Positions 43,867 through 53,821 of a stretch of DNA of 64,000 nt are shown in pieces; positions within the stretch are counted from its first letter, which is position 1; every line of letters begins with the position of its first letter. The DNA comes from Rhodobacterales bacterium. Its GTDB lineage: Bacteria; Pseudomonadota; Alphaproteobacteria; Rhodobacterales; Rhodobacteraceae. The notes under the pieces are model-generated. The model was not told the DNA's origin and made no database searches. It saw nothing but the letters and a program-made list of their open reading frames with translations. The stretch is taken from the NCBI GenBank assembly GCA_026400355.1, contig JAPLPE010000014.1:24244-88243 (forward strand), in the 5' to 3' direction. The position numbers were made by a program, and so were the translations under genes.

Positions 43867-44670
43867 ATGAGCGCACGTTGGGGTTTGATCACTGTTGTAA
43901 GTGGCGTTCTGGCAGCAGCGTCGGTCTCGGCGCAATCTTCGGGTGCGGATTCGGATCTGGCCAAGCAACTGTCGAACCCGGTGGCGAACCTGATCTCGGT
44001 GCCGCTGCAGTTCAACACCAACACGGGCTATCTGGATGGTGAAGGATATCAGAACCTTTTGAACGTTCAGCCCGTGATTCCGTTTGCGATCAGTGAGGAC
44101 TGGAACGTCATTTCGCGGACGATAGTGCCGTTTATTGATCAGGATGGCGTGGTGCCCGGGGCCGGGCATCAGCAAGGGATCGGGTCGATCACGCAAAGCT
44201 TTTTCTTTTCGCCCAAGGCGCCTACGGTCGGCGGGCTTATCTGGGGTGTGGGCCCGGTCATTACGACGCCTGCATTGCAAGAAGGGCTGGGTGCGGATGA
44301 ATGGGGTGCCGGTGCGACGGTTGTCGGGTTGAAGCAGTCGCATGGCTGGACCATCGGGTTCCTTGGCAACCATGTCTGGTCGGTCGGGGCCGAGAATGGG
44401 CAGGAGTTTTCGCAGAGCTTCCTGCAGCCGTTCATCAGCTATACGACGCCTAAGGCCACGACTTTCGGGATCAACACAGAATCGACCTATAACTGGATTT
44501 CGGAAGAGTGGTCTGTGCCGATCAACCTGACTGTTGCGCAGTTGGTCAAGGTGGGCGGGCGGCCTGTGTCGTTCACGGCGGGTATTCGGTATTGGGTGGA
44601 TTCGCCCCAGTACGGTCCGCAGGATTGGGGTGCACGGGCGGTTGTGACCTATCTGTTCCCGAAGGCGTAG
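43867..44670 (+). CDS. Outer-membrane transporter-like protein ('neuromedin U' misannotated family)
   Basis: A 267-aa exported protein with a signal peptide (MSARWGLIT...SVSA, cut before QSSG). The body reads SDLAKQLSNPVANLISVPLQ, NVQPVIPFAISEDWNVISRT, and ends with VVTYLFPKA, the C-terminal aromatic signature of beta-barrels. This family is often labelled 'neuromedin U' or 'transporter' and is likely an outer-membrane channel; no substrate is known. ATG 43867 is preceded by AGAAGG. Confidence 0.75.
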   Translation: MSARWGLITVVSGVLAAASVSAQSSGADSDLAKQLSNPVANLISVPLQFNTNTGYLDGEGYQNLLNVQPVIPFAISEDWNVISRTIVPFIDQDGVVPGAGHQQGIGSITQSFFFSPKAPTVGGLIWGVGPVITTPALQEGLGADEWGAGATVVGLKQSHGWTIGFLGNHVWSVGAENGQEFSQSFLQPFISYTTPKATTFGINTESTYNWISEEWSVPINLTVAQLVKVGGRPVSFTAGIRYWVDSPQYGPQDWGARAVVTYLFPKA

Positions 44671-44683
44671 CAATTGGTCAAAG

Positions 44684-44738
44684 AGGTGGGTTTTACGCAC
44701 CTTACAGAGACGGCGAAGGGTGCGCATGTTGCGCACCC
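44684..44738. repeat. GGTGCG/CGCACC inverted repeats
   Basis: GGTGGGTTTTACGCACC (44683-44699) is followed by GGGTGCGCA-TGT-TGCGCACCC (44718-44738), a perfect 9-bp stem, and GCATGCACCCTAC (44767-44779) carries a further half. They lie between the stop of the barrel gene and the RHH gene and may end transcription from either side. Elements of this form are frequent between genes in Rhodobacteraceae. Confidence 0.6.
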
Positions 44739-44775
44739 TATGCTATTCGTCGGGCAGTGTATGCGAGCATGCACC

Positions 44776-45009
44776 CTACGATTTCGACAGGGCGTCGGCG
44801 AGGATATGGACGCGTATTGCGGAGGCGAGGCCGATATCGCCACGGGCGTCGTCGATTTCTGCAGCTAGGGCGTTCAGCGTCTTGCCCTGACGCGCGGCAA
44901 GACCGCGGAAGGCCGTCCAGAACGCCTCTTCCAGGGAGACCGAGGTGCGGTGGCCGTGCAGGGTCAGCGAGTGTTTGACGGGACGGCCGGAGAGGGGCGC
45001 GCCCGTCAT
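44776..45009 (-). CDS. Ribbon-helix-helix domain protein
   Basis: A 77-aa protein of the RHH_4 family: VKHSLTLHGHRTSVSLEEAFW is the strand and first helix (in outline, residues 11-31) and LAARQGKTLNALAAEID the second. Members are small DNA-binding or adaptor proteins widely found in alphaproteobacteria. Its ATG overlaps the stop of the DUF4169 gene (ATGA). Confidence 0.8.
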   Translation of the reverse strand: MTGAPLSGRPVKHSLTLHGHRTSVSLEEAFWTAFRGLAARQGKTLNALAAEIDDARGDIGLASAIRVHILADALSKS

Positions 45010-45190
45010 TCGGTTTCGAACCTGGCCTGATCGAGCGTCTTGCGGGCCTGATCTGCCTGGGCCGTTTCCAAGAGGCGCTGCGCCTTCGTGCGGCCATGTT
45101 TGACGGCATTGGCATCGGCCCTGGCCTTTTCAGCGGCCCGGTCGCGTGTCTTGCGCGCCTTGCTGAGGTTCACGACGTTTTCGGGACCGC

Positions 45191-45194
<4 letters not shown>
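45006..45194 (-). CDS. DUF4169 family protein
   Basis: A 62-aa, highly charged helical protein, with [20 protein letters not shown] the family core. The function is unknown. It overlaps fumC upstream and the RHH gene downstream by ATGA on both sides, forming a fumC-DUF4169-RHH unit that is common in Rhodobacteraceae. Confidence 0.82.
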
Positions 45195-46582
<1,388 letters not shown>

Positions 46583-46656
46583 GTCACGCTCCTCCGGTAT
46601 ACCGTTGTATGCCATTTACTGCGCGGACGGCGCGCCCACAACGGGGGCGTTGACCG

Positions 46657-47112
46657 TTATTTGCGGAACTTGTCCAGGCTGACCACTTCGGCGGCGCCAC
46701 GGGCGGGCTTGGGCTCGGCCATTTCGGTCATGGGTGCGTCTTCCTCCTCGGCCTTTTCGGGCTGGGTTTCAAAGCGGAGGCCGAATTCGACGGACGGGTC
46801 CACGAAAGTCTTGATCGCATCGTAGGGGATGAAGAGCGGTTCGGGATTGTCGCCAAAGTTGAGTGTGACGGCGAAACCTTCGTCGGTGACTTCGAGATTG
46901 TCGAACCAGTGCTGGAGCACGATGGTCATTTCGCCGGGGTAACGGTCGGACAGCCAGTCGGCAATTTCGACATCGGGATGCATCGTATCGAAGGTGATGA
47001 AGAAATGGTGCTGGCCGGGCAGGCCGTCTTTTGCGACGCTGGCGAGCACCTCCTGAATGAGGCCCCGCATAGCCTTGTGCATCAGGTTTCCATAGTCGAT
47101 GGCACGGGTCAA
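46657..47112 (-). CDS. sspB: ClpXP adaptor SspB (alphaproteobacterial form)
   Basis: A 151-aa SspB. The core begins IDYGNLMHKAMRGLIQEVL and includes HHFFITFDTMHPDVEIADWL and the strand MTIVLQHWFDNL (in outline). The C-terminus ends VVSLDKFRK, the short ClpX-binding tail, after a flexible Pro/Glu linker. It brings ssrA-tagged proteins to ClpXP; the ssrA gene is only about 1.5 kb away. The start is TTG 47112, with GGAGG upstream. Confidence 0.9.
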   Translation of the reverse strand: MTRAIDYGNLMHKAMRGLIQEVLASVAKDGLPGQHHFFITFDTMHPDVEIADWLSDRYPGEMTIVLQHWFDNLEVTDEGFAVTLNFGDNPEPLFIPYDAIKTFVDPSVEFGLRFETQPEKAEEEDAPMTEMAEPKPARGAAEVVSLDKFRK

Positions 47113-47188
47113 GGGTCGGATCCTCCGGCTGTGTAAGGTCAGCATAAGGAATTTGGTGAGGGAGGGAAGAGGGGCCGGTGCGGCGGTT

Positions 47189-47841
47189 TCAGCCGATGAC
47201 ACGGGCGAGTTCGCGGATCAGTTTTTCGCGGATTGCGCGGGGGTATTCGCGGTGGCTGCGTGCGGTGATGACAAAGCCGTCGGTGGTGATGATCCCGCGC
47301 TGGTAGAAGCCGGTGATGGCCAGGCCGACGGATTCACTGGCGATTCCGTTGATCGTAACGCCTTGCCGTTCGGCCTCGGTCTGGACGGCGCGGGTATCGT
47401 CGCCCGCGTTTTGTGTGCCGTCGCCCGAGACGTCAATCACCTGGCATTTGCATTCAGGGTCTTGGCAAATTGCCTGCGGCCGAAGCGGATCGCCTCGGCC
47501 CGGGCGGTGTCTGAAAGGCGGAAGGCGCGTGGGACGAGTCTGGCGGCGCGCGCGAAATCGGCGACGGCAGTGCGGCTGGAAAGCTGCGTCGAGGGGAGCG
47601 AGATCTCCTGTCGGTCAGTGCCGGACCATTGCATGATAAGAAGTGTCGCCTTGGTATCGACGATGATCTCCACGACCCCGGGGTCTGACAGCGCGTCGGC
47701 AAGACCGTCGATTTGAAGGCGGTATTCGGTTTCATCTACCGAATTCGAAACGTCGATGGCAAGGAGCAGTGCGGTTTCGCAGGCCAGCGTCGGCGCAGCA
47801 AACGCGATGAGAGAGCCGGTTAGGAGAGGCAGAACGCGCAT
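47189..47841 (-). pseudogene. DUF1194 (VWA-like) exported protein, apparent one-base frameshift
   Basis: From ATG 47841 the first part gives a signal peptide (MRVLPLLTGS...TLA), then ALLLAIDVSNSVDETEY with a MIDAS DxSxS, and stops at 47437. The continuation CQVIDVSGDGTQNAG to 47189 lies in another frame. Joined as AKDPECKCQVIDVSGDG they form a normal DUF1194 protein of about 217 aa, and one missing base near 47455-47460 (AAGACC where AAGGACC would fit) explains the shift. It is a pseudogene or a sequence error. Function in the family is unknown; such proteins are secreted. Confidence 0.78.
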
Positions 47842-47880
47842 GCCGCGTTTTTTCGGCGGTGGCGCATGCAACGCAACAGC

Positions 47881-48405
47881 TCAGAGATGACCCTCGCTAT
47901 ACCGGACGACATCGCCCAGTCTGTTCAATTGGCAATTTCCGAATAGCCGGGCTTGTCGTACCTCGACAAAGAAGCGTGCGGCCGAGGGTATGTCCGTGCG
48001 AACCACCTGTACATCACCGGCCGTTACGCGAAAGGCTTCGGCGGCCCGCACGCGGCAGGCCCTGCTGAATTCAGGCGGAAGCCTGGGCGTCTGCACCTCG
48101 CGGTGGTTGTCGACCCGTTTGTTGCGTTCGTCGATCCCGGACATGTAGCCTTCGTGATAGTCATCGGTCGAGCCGCGCACGTCGAAGACCGCATAATTCA
48201 GACCATCGCGATAGCCGCGCTGAAACTCCCCTCGTTCGTCGGGGGACTGCGGCGCATCGTCATTGCCACTACGAATTCGGTTGAAAATGGCAGCAGTCCC
48301 GAGAAGGATCGCGGCTCCCGCAACGACATCGTCTGTATCCGCCATGGCCGCCGGCGAGGTGCCGATACCTGCGATGATTGCGATGATCAGAAGAATGGAT
48401 TTCAT
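47881..48405 (-). CDS. Hypothetical exported protein (174 aa)
   Basis: A 174-aa protein with a signal peptide (MKSILLIIAIIAGIG...AMA). The mature part has ILLGTAAIFNRIR, a second short hydrophobic stretch, then two FQRGYRDGLNYAVF / YHEGYMSGIDER repeats that resemble the GYxDG motif of YMGG-like proteins, and a Cys-containing C-terminal domain (SRACRVRAAEAF, FGNCQLNR). ATG 48405 is preceded by AGGACG. The function is unknown. Confidence 0.7.
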   Translation of the reverse strand: MKSILLIIAIIAGIGTSPAAMADTDDVVAGAAILLGTAAIFNRIRSGNDDAPQSPDERGEFQRGYRDGLNYAVFDVRGSTDDYHEGYMSGIDERNKRVDNHREVQTPRLPPEFSRACRVRAAEAFRVTAGDVQVVRTDIPSAARFFVEVRQARLFGNCQLNRLGDVVRYSEGHL

Positions 48406-48539
48406 GCGGGGTCGTCCTGATTTGTTGTTGCGGCGTGCTATCAGGCCGGAACCCTTCAGACGGCCCCGGCCTTTCAAGCATGACTCAGACACATGAGAAT
48501 TTCGAGTCCGAACCAGGTATTCGGCAAACATATGAAAGT

Positions 48540-48870
48540 GCAGGCTTCTGTTGCCAGGTGCCTGCGGACCCCGCCTTAAGCGGCTAAGCCTAAGGACTTA
48601 GTTTCGGCGACTCGAACTGCTTACGCAGCCAGAGCCATTGCCGGAGCACGGTTGTCGTTGGCAACTGTACAATTTGGACCGATAACGGTGGTACCTCACC
48701 GGGACAAAGCAATCCCCTTTACACGTTCGTCGATCCTGTTTCGACCCCCTCCGCCCGCAACGAACGGGTGTTTGGTGGAGTCGCCGGGTACCGCCCCCGG
48801 GTCCGATCCGCTTATTCCGAGCGCGTTTATGCCCATAGTCCCGAAGAACACCATTTAGATAGGGCCATGC
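48540..48870 (-). ncRNA. ssrA: Two-piece (permuted) transfer-messenger RNA
   Basis: On the minus strand the acceptor piece comes first: GGACCCGGGGGCGGTACCC, then CGGCGACTCCACCA, i.e. the TpsiC arm and CCA end (CCA at 48775-48773). An intervening loop follows, then the coding piece from about 48750 with GTCGAAACAGGATCGACG. The tag frame at 48662-48621 reads ANDNRAPAMALAA followed by TAA, the alphaproteobacterial proteolysis tag. A hairpin GCAGGC...GCCTGC near 48540-48565 closes the 3' end. This order is the circularly permuted form known in alphaproteobacteria. The outer ends are approximate. Confidence 0.93.
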
Positions 48871-48972
48871 CAGTCTTGTCACAAGGGGGAACTTCGCACT
48901 TGTCTTGATCAGACGGGCGCGGCAAAGAATGAGCGCCGCTACGTGAGCGCGCGCTTAGACCAAGGAACTATC

Positions 48973-49641
48973 TTGCATATATCGCTTCCGTTTACTTTTG
49001 TGTCCTTCTTGGCCGGTACTTGTCTTTTCGGGGTCACGGCGGCCAATGCGCAGGATGAACTTTGCGGCCAATATCCGGTCGGCCAGTCGTCCTATGCCTG
49101 CACCTGCACGCCCGATGCGGCGGTGGGCAGCGTCTGGGGCAGCGGGCCCTATACGGCGGACAGCAATTTCTGCACTGCGGCCTTTCATGCGGGGGTGATC
49201 GGGCTGGATGGCGGTTCGGTTGTGGCTCTCGAAATGGGGCCGCAGGAGTTCTTTGTCGGGTCAGAGGCGAACTTCGTCGTTTCGGGTGATTGGGGGCCTT
49301 ATCCCAACAGTTTCATTTTTGACTCTCCGGTTTCAGCGGCGGCTGCATCGGATATCGAGGCCTGCATGACCTTGCCGAATGAGGCTGAGGTTTATCGGTG
49401 CGGCTGCGACGCCGCTGCTGCGACAAGCGGGAAGGTCTGGGGATCAGGACCCTACACGGCTGACAGCAGCATCTGCAAGGCGGCGCTTCATGCCGGGGTG
49501 ATCGGGCCTGAGGGCGGGGAAGTGCTGGTTCTGCGGACTGAAGGGCTGCAGAACTATCAGGGGTCGGAGGTCAATTATGTCCAGACCGAATCCTGGGGTG
49601 CATTTGGTTCGAGTTTCGTTTTCGAGCTTCTCGGGGAATGA
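48973..49641 (+). CDS. Secreted protein with two LCCL domains
   Basis: A 222-aa exported protein with a signal peptide (LPFTFVSFLAG...AANA, cut before QDEL) and two LCCL-type repeats of about 90 residues. Each repeat has a SVWGSGPYTADS / KVWGSGPYTADS core, then (F/I)C.AA.HAGVIG..GG, and a closing WG...SF.F. Each carries the paired Cys of the domain. Bacterial LCCL proteins are poorly studied; the domain is known from animal matrix proteins. I prefer TTG 48973, with AAGGA seven bases upstream, over GTG 48943. It lies just beside ssrA, divergent. Confidence 0.82.
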   Translation: MHISLPFTFVSFLAGTCLFGVTAANAQDELCGQYPVGQSSYACTCTPDAAVGSVWGSGPYTADSNFCTAAFHAGVIGLDGGSVVALEMGPQEFFVGSEANFVVSGDWGPYPNSFIFDSPVSAAAASDIEACMTLPNEAEVYRCGCDAAAATSGKVWGSGPYTADSSICKAALHAGVIGPEGGEVLVLRTEGLQNYQGSEVNYVQTESWGAFGSSFVFELLGE

Positions 49642-49694
49642 GCTAGGGGGCGTCGCCTGTAGACCGCCCCCTTTTCCGCTTAAGTCAATAAGTC

Positions 49695-50738
49695 CTAGAA
49701 GCCGGCCTTGATCATCTCGAAGGTTTCGGCGTGCTTTTCCCGCTGGGCGTTCGACACGGCGACCTGGGCAAAGACCGGTCCGGGGATCGGGCCAAGACCG
49801 GATGCCTCGAGATCTTCGGCGGAGATCTGGGCTGCCATGGCGGCCGCGTTGGAATGGCCCCAGCCAGTTGCGACGAGAGGTACGGTGGTCGACGGGTCGA
49901 TGAAGGCGTTGACATAGTCATAGGCCTTGTCCTCGGACCCCTGACTGTCGACCATGTTCACCAGACCACAGAGCCACACGGAGGAACCTTCGGTCGCTTC
50001 CCGCTGGAACCCGATCGGACGGCCTTCGTCCTTCATTGTCGGATAGGTTTCGTTCCAGGCCCACGACACGAGGACTTCGCCCGTTGACATCAGCTGGGCC
50101 AGCTCGGCCGGATCCGTCCAGTAGGTGCGCAGGTTCGGATGCACCGAACGGAGCCATGCGGCAGCGGCTTCGAACTGTTCGTCCGTTGCAGTGGACCAAT
50201 CCGACACACCAGTAGCGAGATAGGCCAGCGCCCAGGCGTCATCGACGTTGTCGGGGATTGACAGACGGCCAGCAAAAGCGGGATTGGCAAAAACTTGGAG
50301 CGAGGCAACGTCTTCGGCTGTGACTTTCTCGGGGTTGAATGCGATCGCTGTCGAACCCCAGTCAGTCGGGATAAAGAAAACTTGATCGCCGCCGCCGACC
50401 GAAATGCCGGTCAAATTGGTGTCAAGGTTTGCGTACTCGGGAAAACGGGAGGTATCCCATGGCTCGATGATTCCACTTTCGATCCACTTGGCGACCGAGC
50501 CGCCACAGATATGCGTCACATCGGCACGGAAGCCGGAACGCAGTTTCTGGAAAGCCTCTTCTTCGTCGCCGAAGAAAGAGAATGTCGGACTTTGGCCGTG
50601 TTTGGCAGTGTAGGTGGTGTGGAACGCAGGGTTTTCAAACCCCGGATAGTCAAGTACCAGCAACTCCGCATCTTGCGCTGCGGCGGCCGTGGCCATGGCG
50701 CAAAGCGAAGCTGCGCCCAAGATGTTGGCGATCTTCAT
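49695..50738 (-). CDS. Extracellular solute-binding protein (PotD-like), orphan
   Basis: A 347-aa exported binding protein with a signal peptide (MKIANILGAA...AAAAQ). It belongs to the spermidine/putrescine-type SBP class: LLVLDYPGFENPAF near the start, VFFIPTDWGSTAIAFNPE and DDAWALAYLATG (each in outline). No permease or ATPase gene is adjacent. It may serve a transporter encoded elsewhere. GGGAGAGACGG precedes the ATG. Confidence 0.82.
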   Translation of the reverse strand: MKIANILGAASLCAMATAAAAQDAELLVLDYPGFENPAFHTTYTAKHGQSPTFSFFGDEEEAFQKLRSGFRADVTHICGGSVAKWIESGIIEPWDTSRFPEYANLDTNLTGISVGGGDQVFFIPTDWGSTAIAFNPEKVTAEDVASLQVFANPAFAGRLSIPDNVDDAWALAYLATGVSDWSTATDEQFEAAAAWLRSVHPNLRTYWTDPAELAQLMSTGEVLVSWAWNETYPTMKDEGRPIGFQREATEGSSVWLCGLVNMVDSQGSEDKAYDYVNAFIDPSTTVPLVATGWGHSNAAAMAAQISAEDLEASGLGPIPGPVFAQVAVSNAQREKHAETFEMIKAGF

Positions 50739-50999
50739 TGCCGTCTCTCCCGTAATTGTTTCTTTGAGTGGTTCGATCAGGAAAGAGGCTAGGAGTGACA
50801 AGCCTTCACTTCAAGCGGGGATGGCGGAAAAATGCGAGACTTTGAGGTCCGAGCAGGGCGGCAATTGCGCGATCATGCGCCGTTTGCCCGAGTTTAGGGC
50901 GAAGCCTTTTTCGGATAGGTCCGGGGCGTGGATGGACAAGGCCAGCGGCTTGGTGCATCTCGCCTGTCGTCATGGGCAGACGGCAAAAGGGGACCGGGA
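50739..50999. other. Divergent gap with no supported gene
   Basis: This 261-bp region separates the solute-binding gene (-) from the class-V PLP gene (+). It must hold both promoters. I see no RNA, repeat or coding region that can be supported. Confidence 0.5.
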
Positions 51000-52220
51000 A
51001 TGCAGACGCTTGATCTTGACTGGGTGCGGGCACAGTTCCCGGCGTTTTCGTCCGAGGTGCTGGCGGGGCAGGCGTTTTTCGAGAATGCGGGCGGGTCCTT
51101 CACGTGCCGTCAGGTGGTCGACCGGCTGACGCGGTTCTATCATGATCGCAAGGTGCAGCCCTATGCGCCTTATGAGGCGTCCCGTCTGGGCGGGGAGGAA
51201 ATGGACGAGGCGCGGCGGCGGCTGGCCGAGATGCTGGGCGTGGCGACGCATGAGGTGTCGTTCGGGCCATCCACGTCGCAGAACACCTATGTGCTGGCGC
51301 AGGCTGTGCGGAAGTGGATCCGGCCGGGGCAGTCGATCATCGTGACCAATCAAGACCATGAGGCGAACTCTGGTCCGTGGCGGAGGCTGGCCGAAGAGGG
51401 CGTGACGGTGCGCGAGTGGAAGGTAGACCGCGAGACGGGGAGCCTTGATCCTGCTTTGTTGGCCGACATGCTGGACGGCAATGTGGCGCTGGTCTGTTTT
51501 CCGCATTGTTCCAACGTGGTGGCCGAGATCAACGATGTGGCCGCAATCACGGCGATGGCCCATGCGGCGGGGGCCAAAGTCTGTGTCGACGGGGTAAGTT
51601 ATGCGCCCCACGGTTTCCCCGATGTGGGGGCGCTGGGCTGCGACGCCTATGTGTTTTCAGCCTACAAGACCTATGGCCCACATCAGGGGATCATGGTGAT
51701 CCGCGAAGGCTGGGGGTTCGACCTGCCCAATCAAGGGCACCATTTCAATGGCGGTTCACTTTACAAGCGGTTTACCCCGGCGGGACCGGACCATGCGCAG
51801 GTGGCGGCGAGCGCCGGGATGGCGGACTACTTTGACGCGATGTCGGTGCATCATGGCGGGCCAGTCGGGGCCGGCGCGGCGCGTCTGTCGCATGATCTGA
51901 TGCGTGCGCAGGAGGTAGCGGTGTTGCAGCCGCTGCTGGATTATCTTGCTGACCGGAACTTGGTGCGGCTGATCGGGCCGCAGGACGCGGGGAAGCGTGC
52001 ACCCACGGTAGCCGTAGAACTTGCGGGGCCGGGGATTGATGCAGCAGTGGCCCTGGCGCCCTATGGGATCATGGCGGGGGGCGGCAATTTCTATGGCCAG
52101 CGGCCATTGCAGGGCATGGGGATCGACACCGAAAAGGGCGTGCTGCGGCTGAGTTTCGTGCACTACACCTCGGTCGCCGAGGTCGAAAAGCTGATCGGCG
52201 CGCTGGACCGGGTGCTTTGA
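51000..52220 (+). CDS. Class-V PLP enzyme (cysteine-desulfurase-like)
   Basis: A 406-aa fold-type I PLP enzyme: ENAGGSFTCRQVVDRL near residue 28-43, FGPSTSQNTY, TNQDHEAN, the cofactor Asp in VDGVSYAPHGF, and the PLP lysine in SAYKTYGPHQG (about 223). The C-terminus lacks an obvious active-site Cys loop, so true desulfurase activity is uncertain. AAGGGGACC precedes ATG 51000. It may be co-transcribed with the photolyase gene 45 bp downstream. Confidence 0.82.
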   Translation: MQTLDLDWVRAQFPAFSSEVLAGQAFFENAGGSFTCRQVVDRLTRFYHDRKVQPYAPYEASRLGGEEMDEARRRLAEMLGVATHEVSFGPSTSQNTYVLAQAVRKWIRPGQSIIVTNQDHEANSGPWRRLAEEGVTVREWKVDRETGSLDPALLADMLDGNVALVCFPHCSNVVAEINDVAAITAMAHAAGAKVCVDGVSYAPHGFPDVGALGCDAYVFSAYKTYGPHQGIMVIREGWGFDLPNQGHHFNGGSLYKRFTPAGPDHAQVAASAGMADYFDAMSVHHGGPVGAGAARLSHDLMRAQEVAVLQPLLDYLADRNLVRLIGPQDAGKRAPTVAVELAGPGIDAAVALAPYGIMAGGGNFYGQRPLQGMGIDTEKGVLRLSFVHYTSVAEVEKLIGALDRVL

Positions 52221-52265
52221 CGGGCTAGATTTCCGACCTTGATGAAGCGAGGTTCGGAGCCTTTG

Positions 52266-53687
52266 ATGACCCAATCTACACGACCGATCCTGTTGTGGTT
52301 CCGGCGGGATCTGCGGCTGGCCGACCATCCGGCGCTGTCGGCAGCGGCGGCAACGGGGCGGCCGATCATCCCGGTCTGGATTCATGACGAGGTGGTCGAG
52401 CGGTTTGGAACGGCTCCAAGGTTCCGGACCGGGCTGGCTGTTGAGTCATTCGGCAACCTGCTGGAGGTCAAGGGGAGCCAGCTGGTCCTGCGCCGGGGCA
52501 GGGCGCTTGAAGTGCTGGAGCGGCTGGTGGCCGAGACCGGGGCAGGGGCGGTCTGGTGGACGCGGGCCTATGATCCTGACGCCAAGGCGCGGGATACCGG
52601 AGTCAAGGCGGCGCTCAAGGCACAGGGTCTGGATGCCCGGAGCTTTCCGGGGCTCGTGCTATTTGAGCCTTGGGAGGTGGAGACCGGGACGGGCGGGTTC
52701 TACCGGGTCTATACACCGCTTTGGAAGGCTGTGCGGGACAGGGATATTGGTGCGTGTTTGCCCGAGCCTGCGCGCATCGCGGTGCCGGAAATCTGGCCGG
52801 ACAGCGAGATGCTGGCTGACTGGCGCATGGATGCGGCGATGAACAGGGGCGCTGCGGTTGTGGCGGCGCATCAGCACGTGGGTGAGGCTGAGGCGCGAGC
52901 ACGGCTCGATGCCTTCGTGGCGCACAGGATCGGGGCCTACAAGGCGGAACGGGATTTCCCTTCGGTTGATGCGACGTCCGGGCTGTCCGAAAACCTGACC
53001 TATGGGGAGATTTCGGCGCGGACCTGCTGGCATGCGGGATGGAAGGCGCATCACGAAGGGCAGGCGGGAGCGGAACATTTCCTCAAGGAACTGGTCTGGC
53101 GCGAGTTTGCGCATCATCTGGTGCACCATACGCCCGAGATTGTCTCGGCCAACTGGAAACCTGACTGGAATACCTTTCCGTGGAATACGGAAGTAACCAG
53201 AGACGTCCGGGCCTGGCAGCAGGGGCGGACGGGGATGCCGTTTGTGGATGCGGCGATGCGGCAGATGTATGTTACGGGGACGATGCACAATCGGGGAAGG
53301 ATGATCGTCGCCTCCTATCTTACCAAGCACCTGATGACGCACTGGAAGATCGGGCTCGATTGGTTCGCGGACAGTCTTACGGATTGGGACCCGGCCAGCA
53401 ATGCAATGGGATGGCAGTGGACGGCGGGGTCGGGGCCGGATGCGGCACCCTATTTCCGCATCTTCAACCCGGAAAGCCAGTTGGTAAAGTTCGATCCCGA
53501 TCTGGCCTATCCGCGCCGATGGATCGCCGAGGGGCAGGACAGGCCTTCGGAGTCGGCCTTGTCCTATTTCGACGCCATTCCGCGCAGTTGGAGCCTTTCG
53601 CCGTCAGACCCCTACCCGGCCCCAATCGTTGGGCTGGAAGAGGGGCGGGCGCGGGCGCTTGAGGCCTACGGGGCGCGGTCTTTTTGA
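52266..53687 (+). CDS. phrB: Deoxyribodipyrimidine photolyase (class I)
   Basis: A 473-aa photolyase that splits cyclobutane pyrimidine dimers with blue light. The N-terminal antenna domain begins ILLWFRRDLRLADHPAL (residues 8-24). The C-terminal FAD domain has GMPFVDAAMRQMYVTGTMHN, RMIVASYLTKHL and WDPASNAMGWQW (in outline), as in DNA photolyases rather than plant cryptochromes. The start at 52266 has GGAG eight bases before; an ATG at 52242 is possible. Adjacent cfa and phr genes are a known sigma-E regulated pair in R. sphaeroides. Confidence 0.93.
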   Translation: MTQSTRPILLWFRRDLRLADHPALSAAAATGRPIIPVWIHDEVVERFGTAPRFRTGLAVESFGNLLEVKGSQLVLRRGRALEVLERLVAETGAGAVWWTRAYDPDAKARDTGVKAALKAQGLDARSFPGLVLFEPWEVETGTGGFYRVYTPLWKAVRDRDIGACLPEPARIAVPEIWPDSEMLADWRMDAAMNRGAAVVAAHQHVGEAEARARLDAFVAHRIGAYKAERDFPSVDATSGLSENLTYGEISARTCWHAGWKAHHEGQAGAEHFLKELVWREFAHHLVHHTPEIVSANWKPDWNTFPWNTEVTRDVRAWQQGRTGMPFVDAAMRQMYVTGTMHNRGRMIVASYLTKHLMTHWKIGLDWFADSLTDWDPASNAMGWQWTAGSGPDAAPYFRIFNPESQLVKFDPDLAYPRRWIAEGQDRPSESALSYFDAIPRSWSLSPSDPYPAPIVGLEEGRARALEAYGARSF

Positions 53688-53821
53688 CAGAGTTGCCCGT
53701 GATCTTGGTCTTTCTGCCACGAAATCCGTGACTTCCGTCTGACTTGCGTTAAGCTTTCTTGCGTGGGGATGGTAACGGCGTGTCTTGGCCGGTCAATAGG
53801 AAACAGTTTCGGAGAGTTGCG
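53688..53821 (+). promoter_or_regulatory. Gap ahead of cfa with a possible sigma-E -35 element
   Basis: TGATCT at 53700-53705 resembles the -35 element (TGATC-type) of the R. sphaeroides sigma-E promoters. I cannot fix a matching -10 with certainty. Ribosome site GGAGAG lies at 53811-53816. Confidence 0.3.

Noticed and set aside
48598..48882. Small open frames on both strands over 48598-48882
   Set aside because: The region is the ssrA gene; the frames match no protein family and cross its RNA structure.
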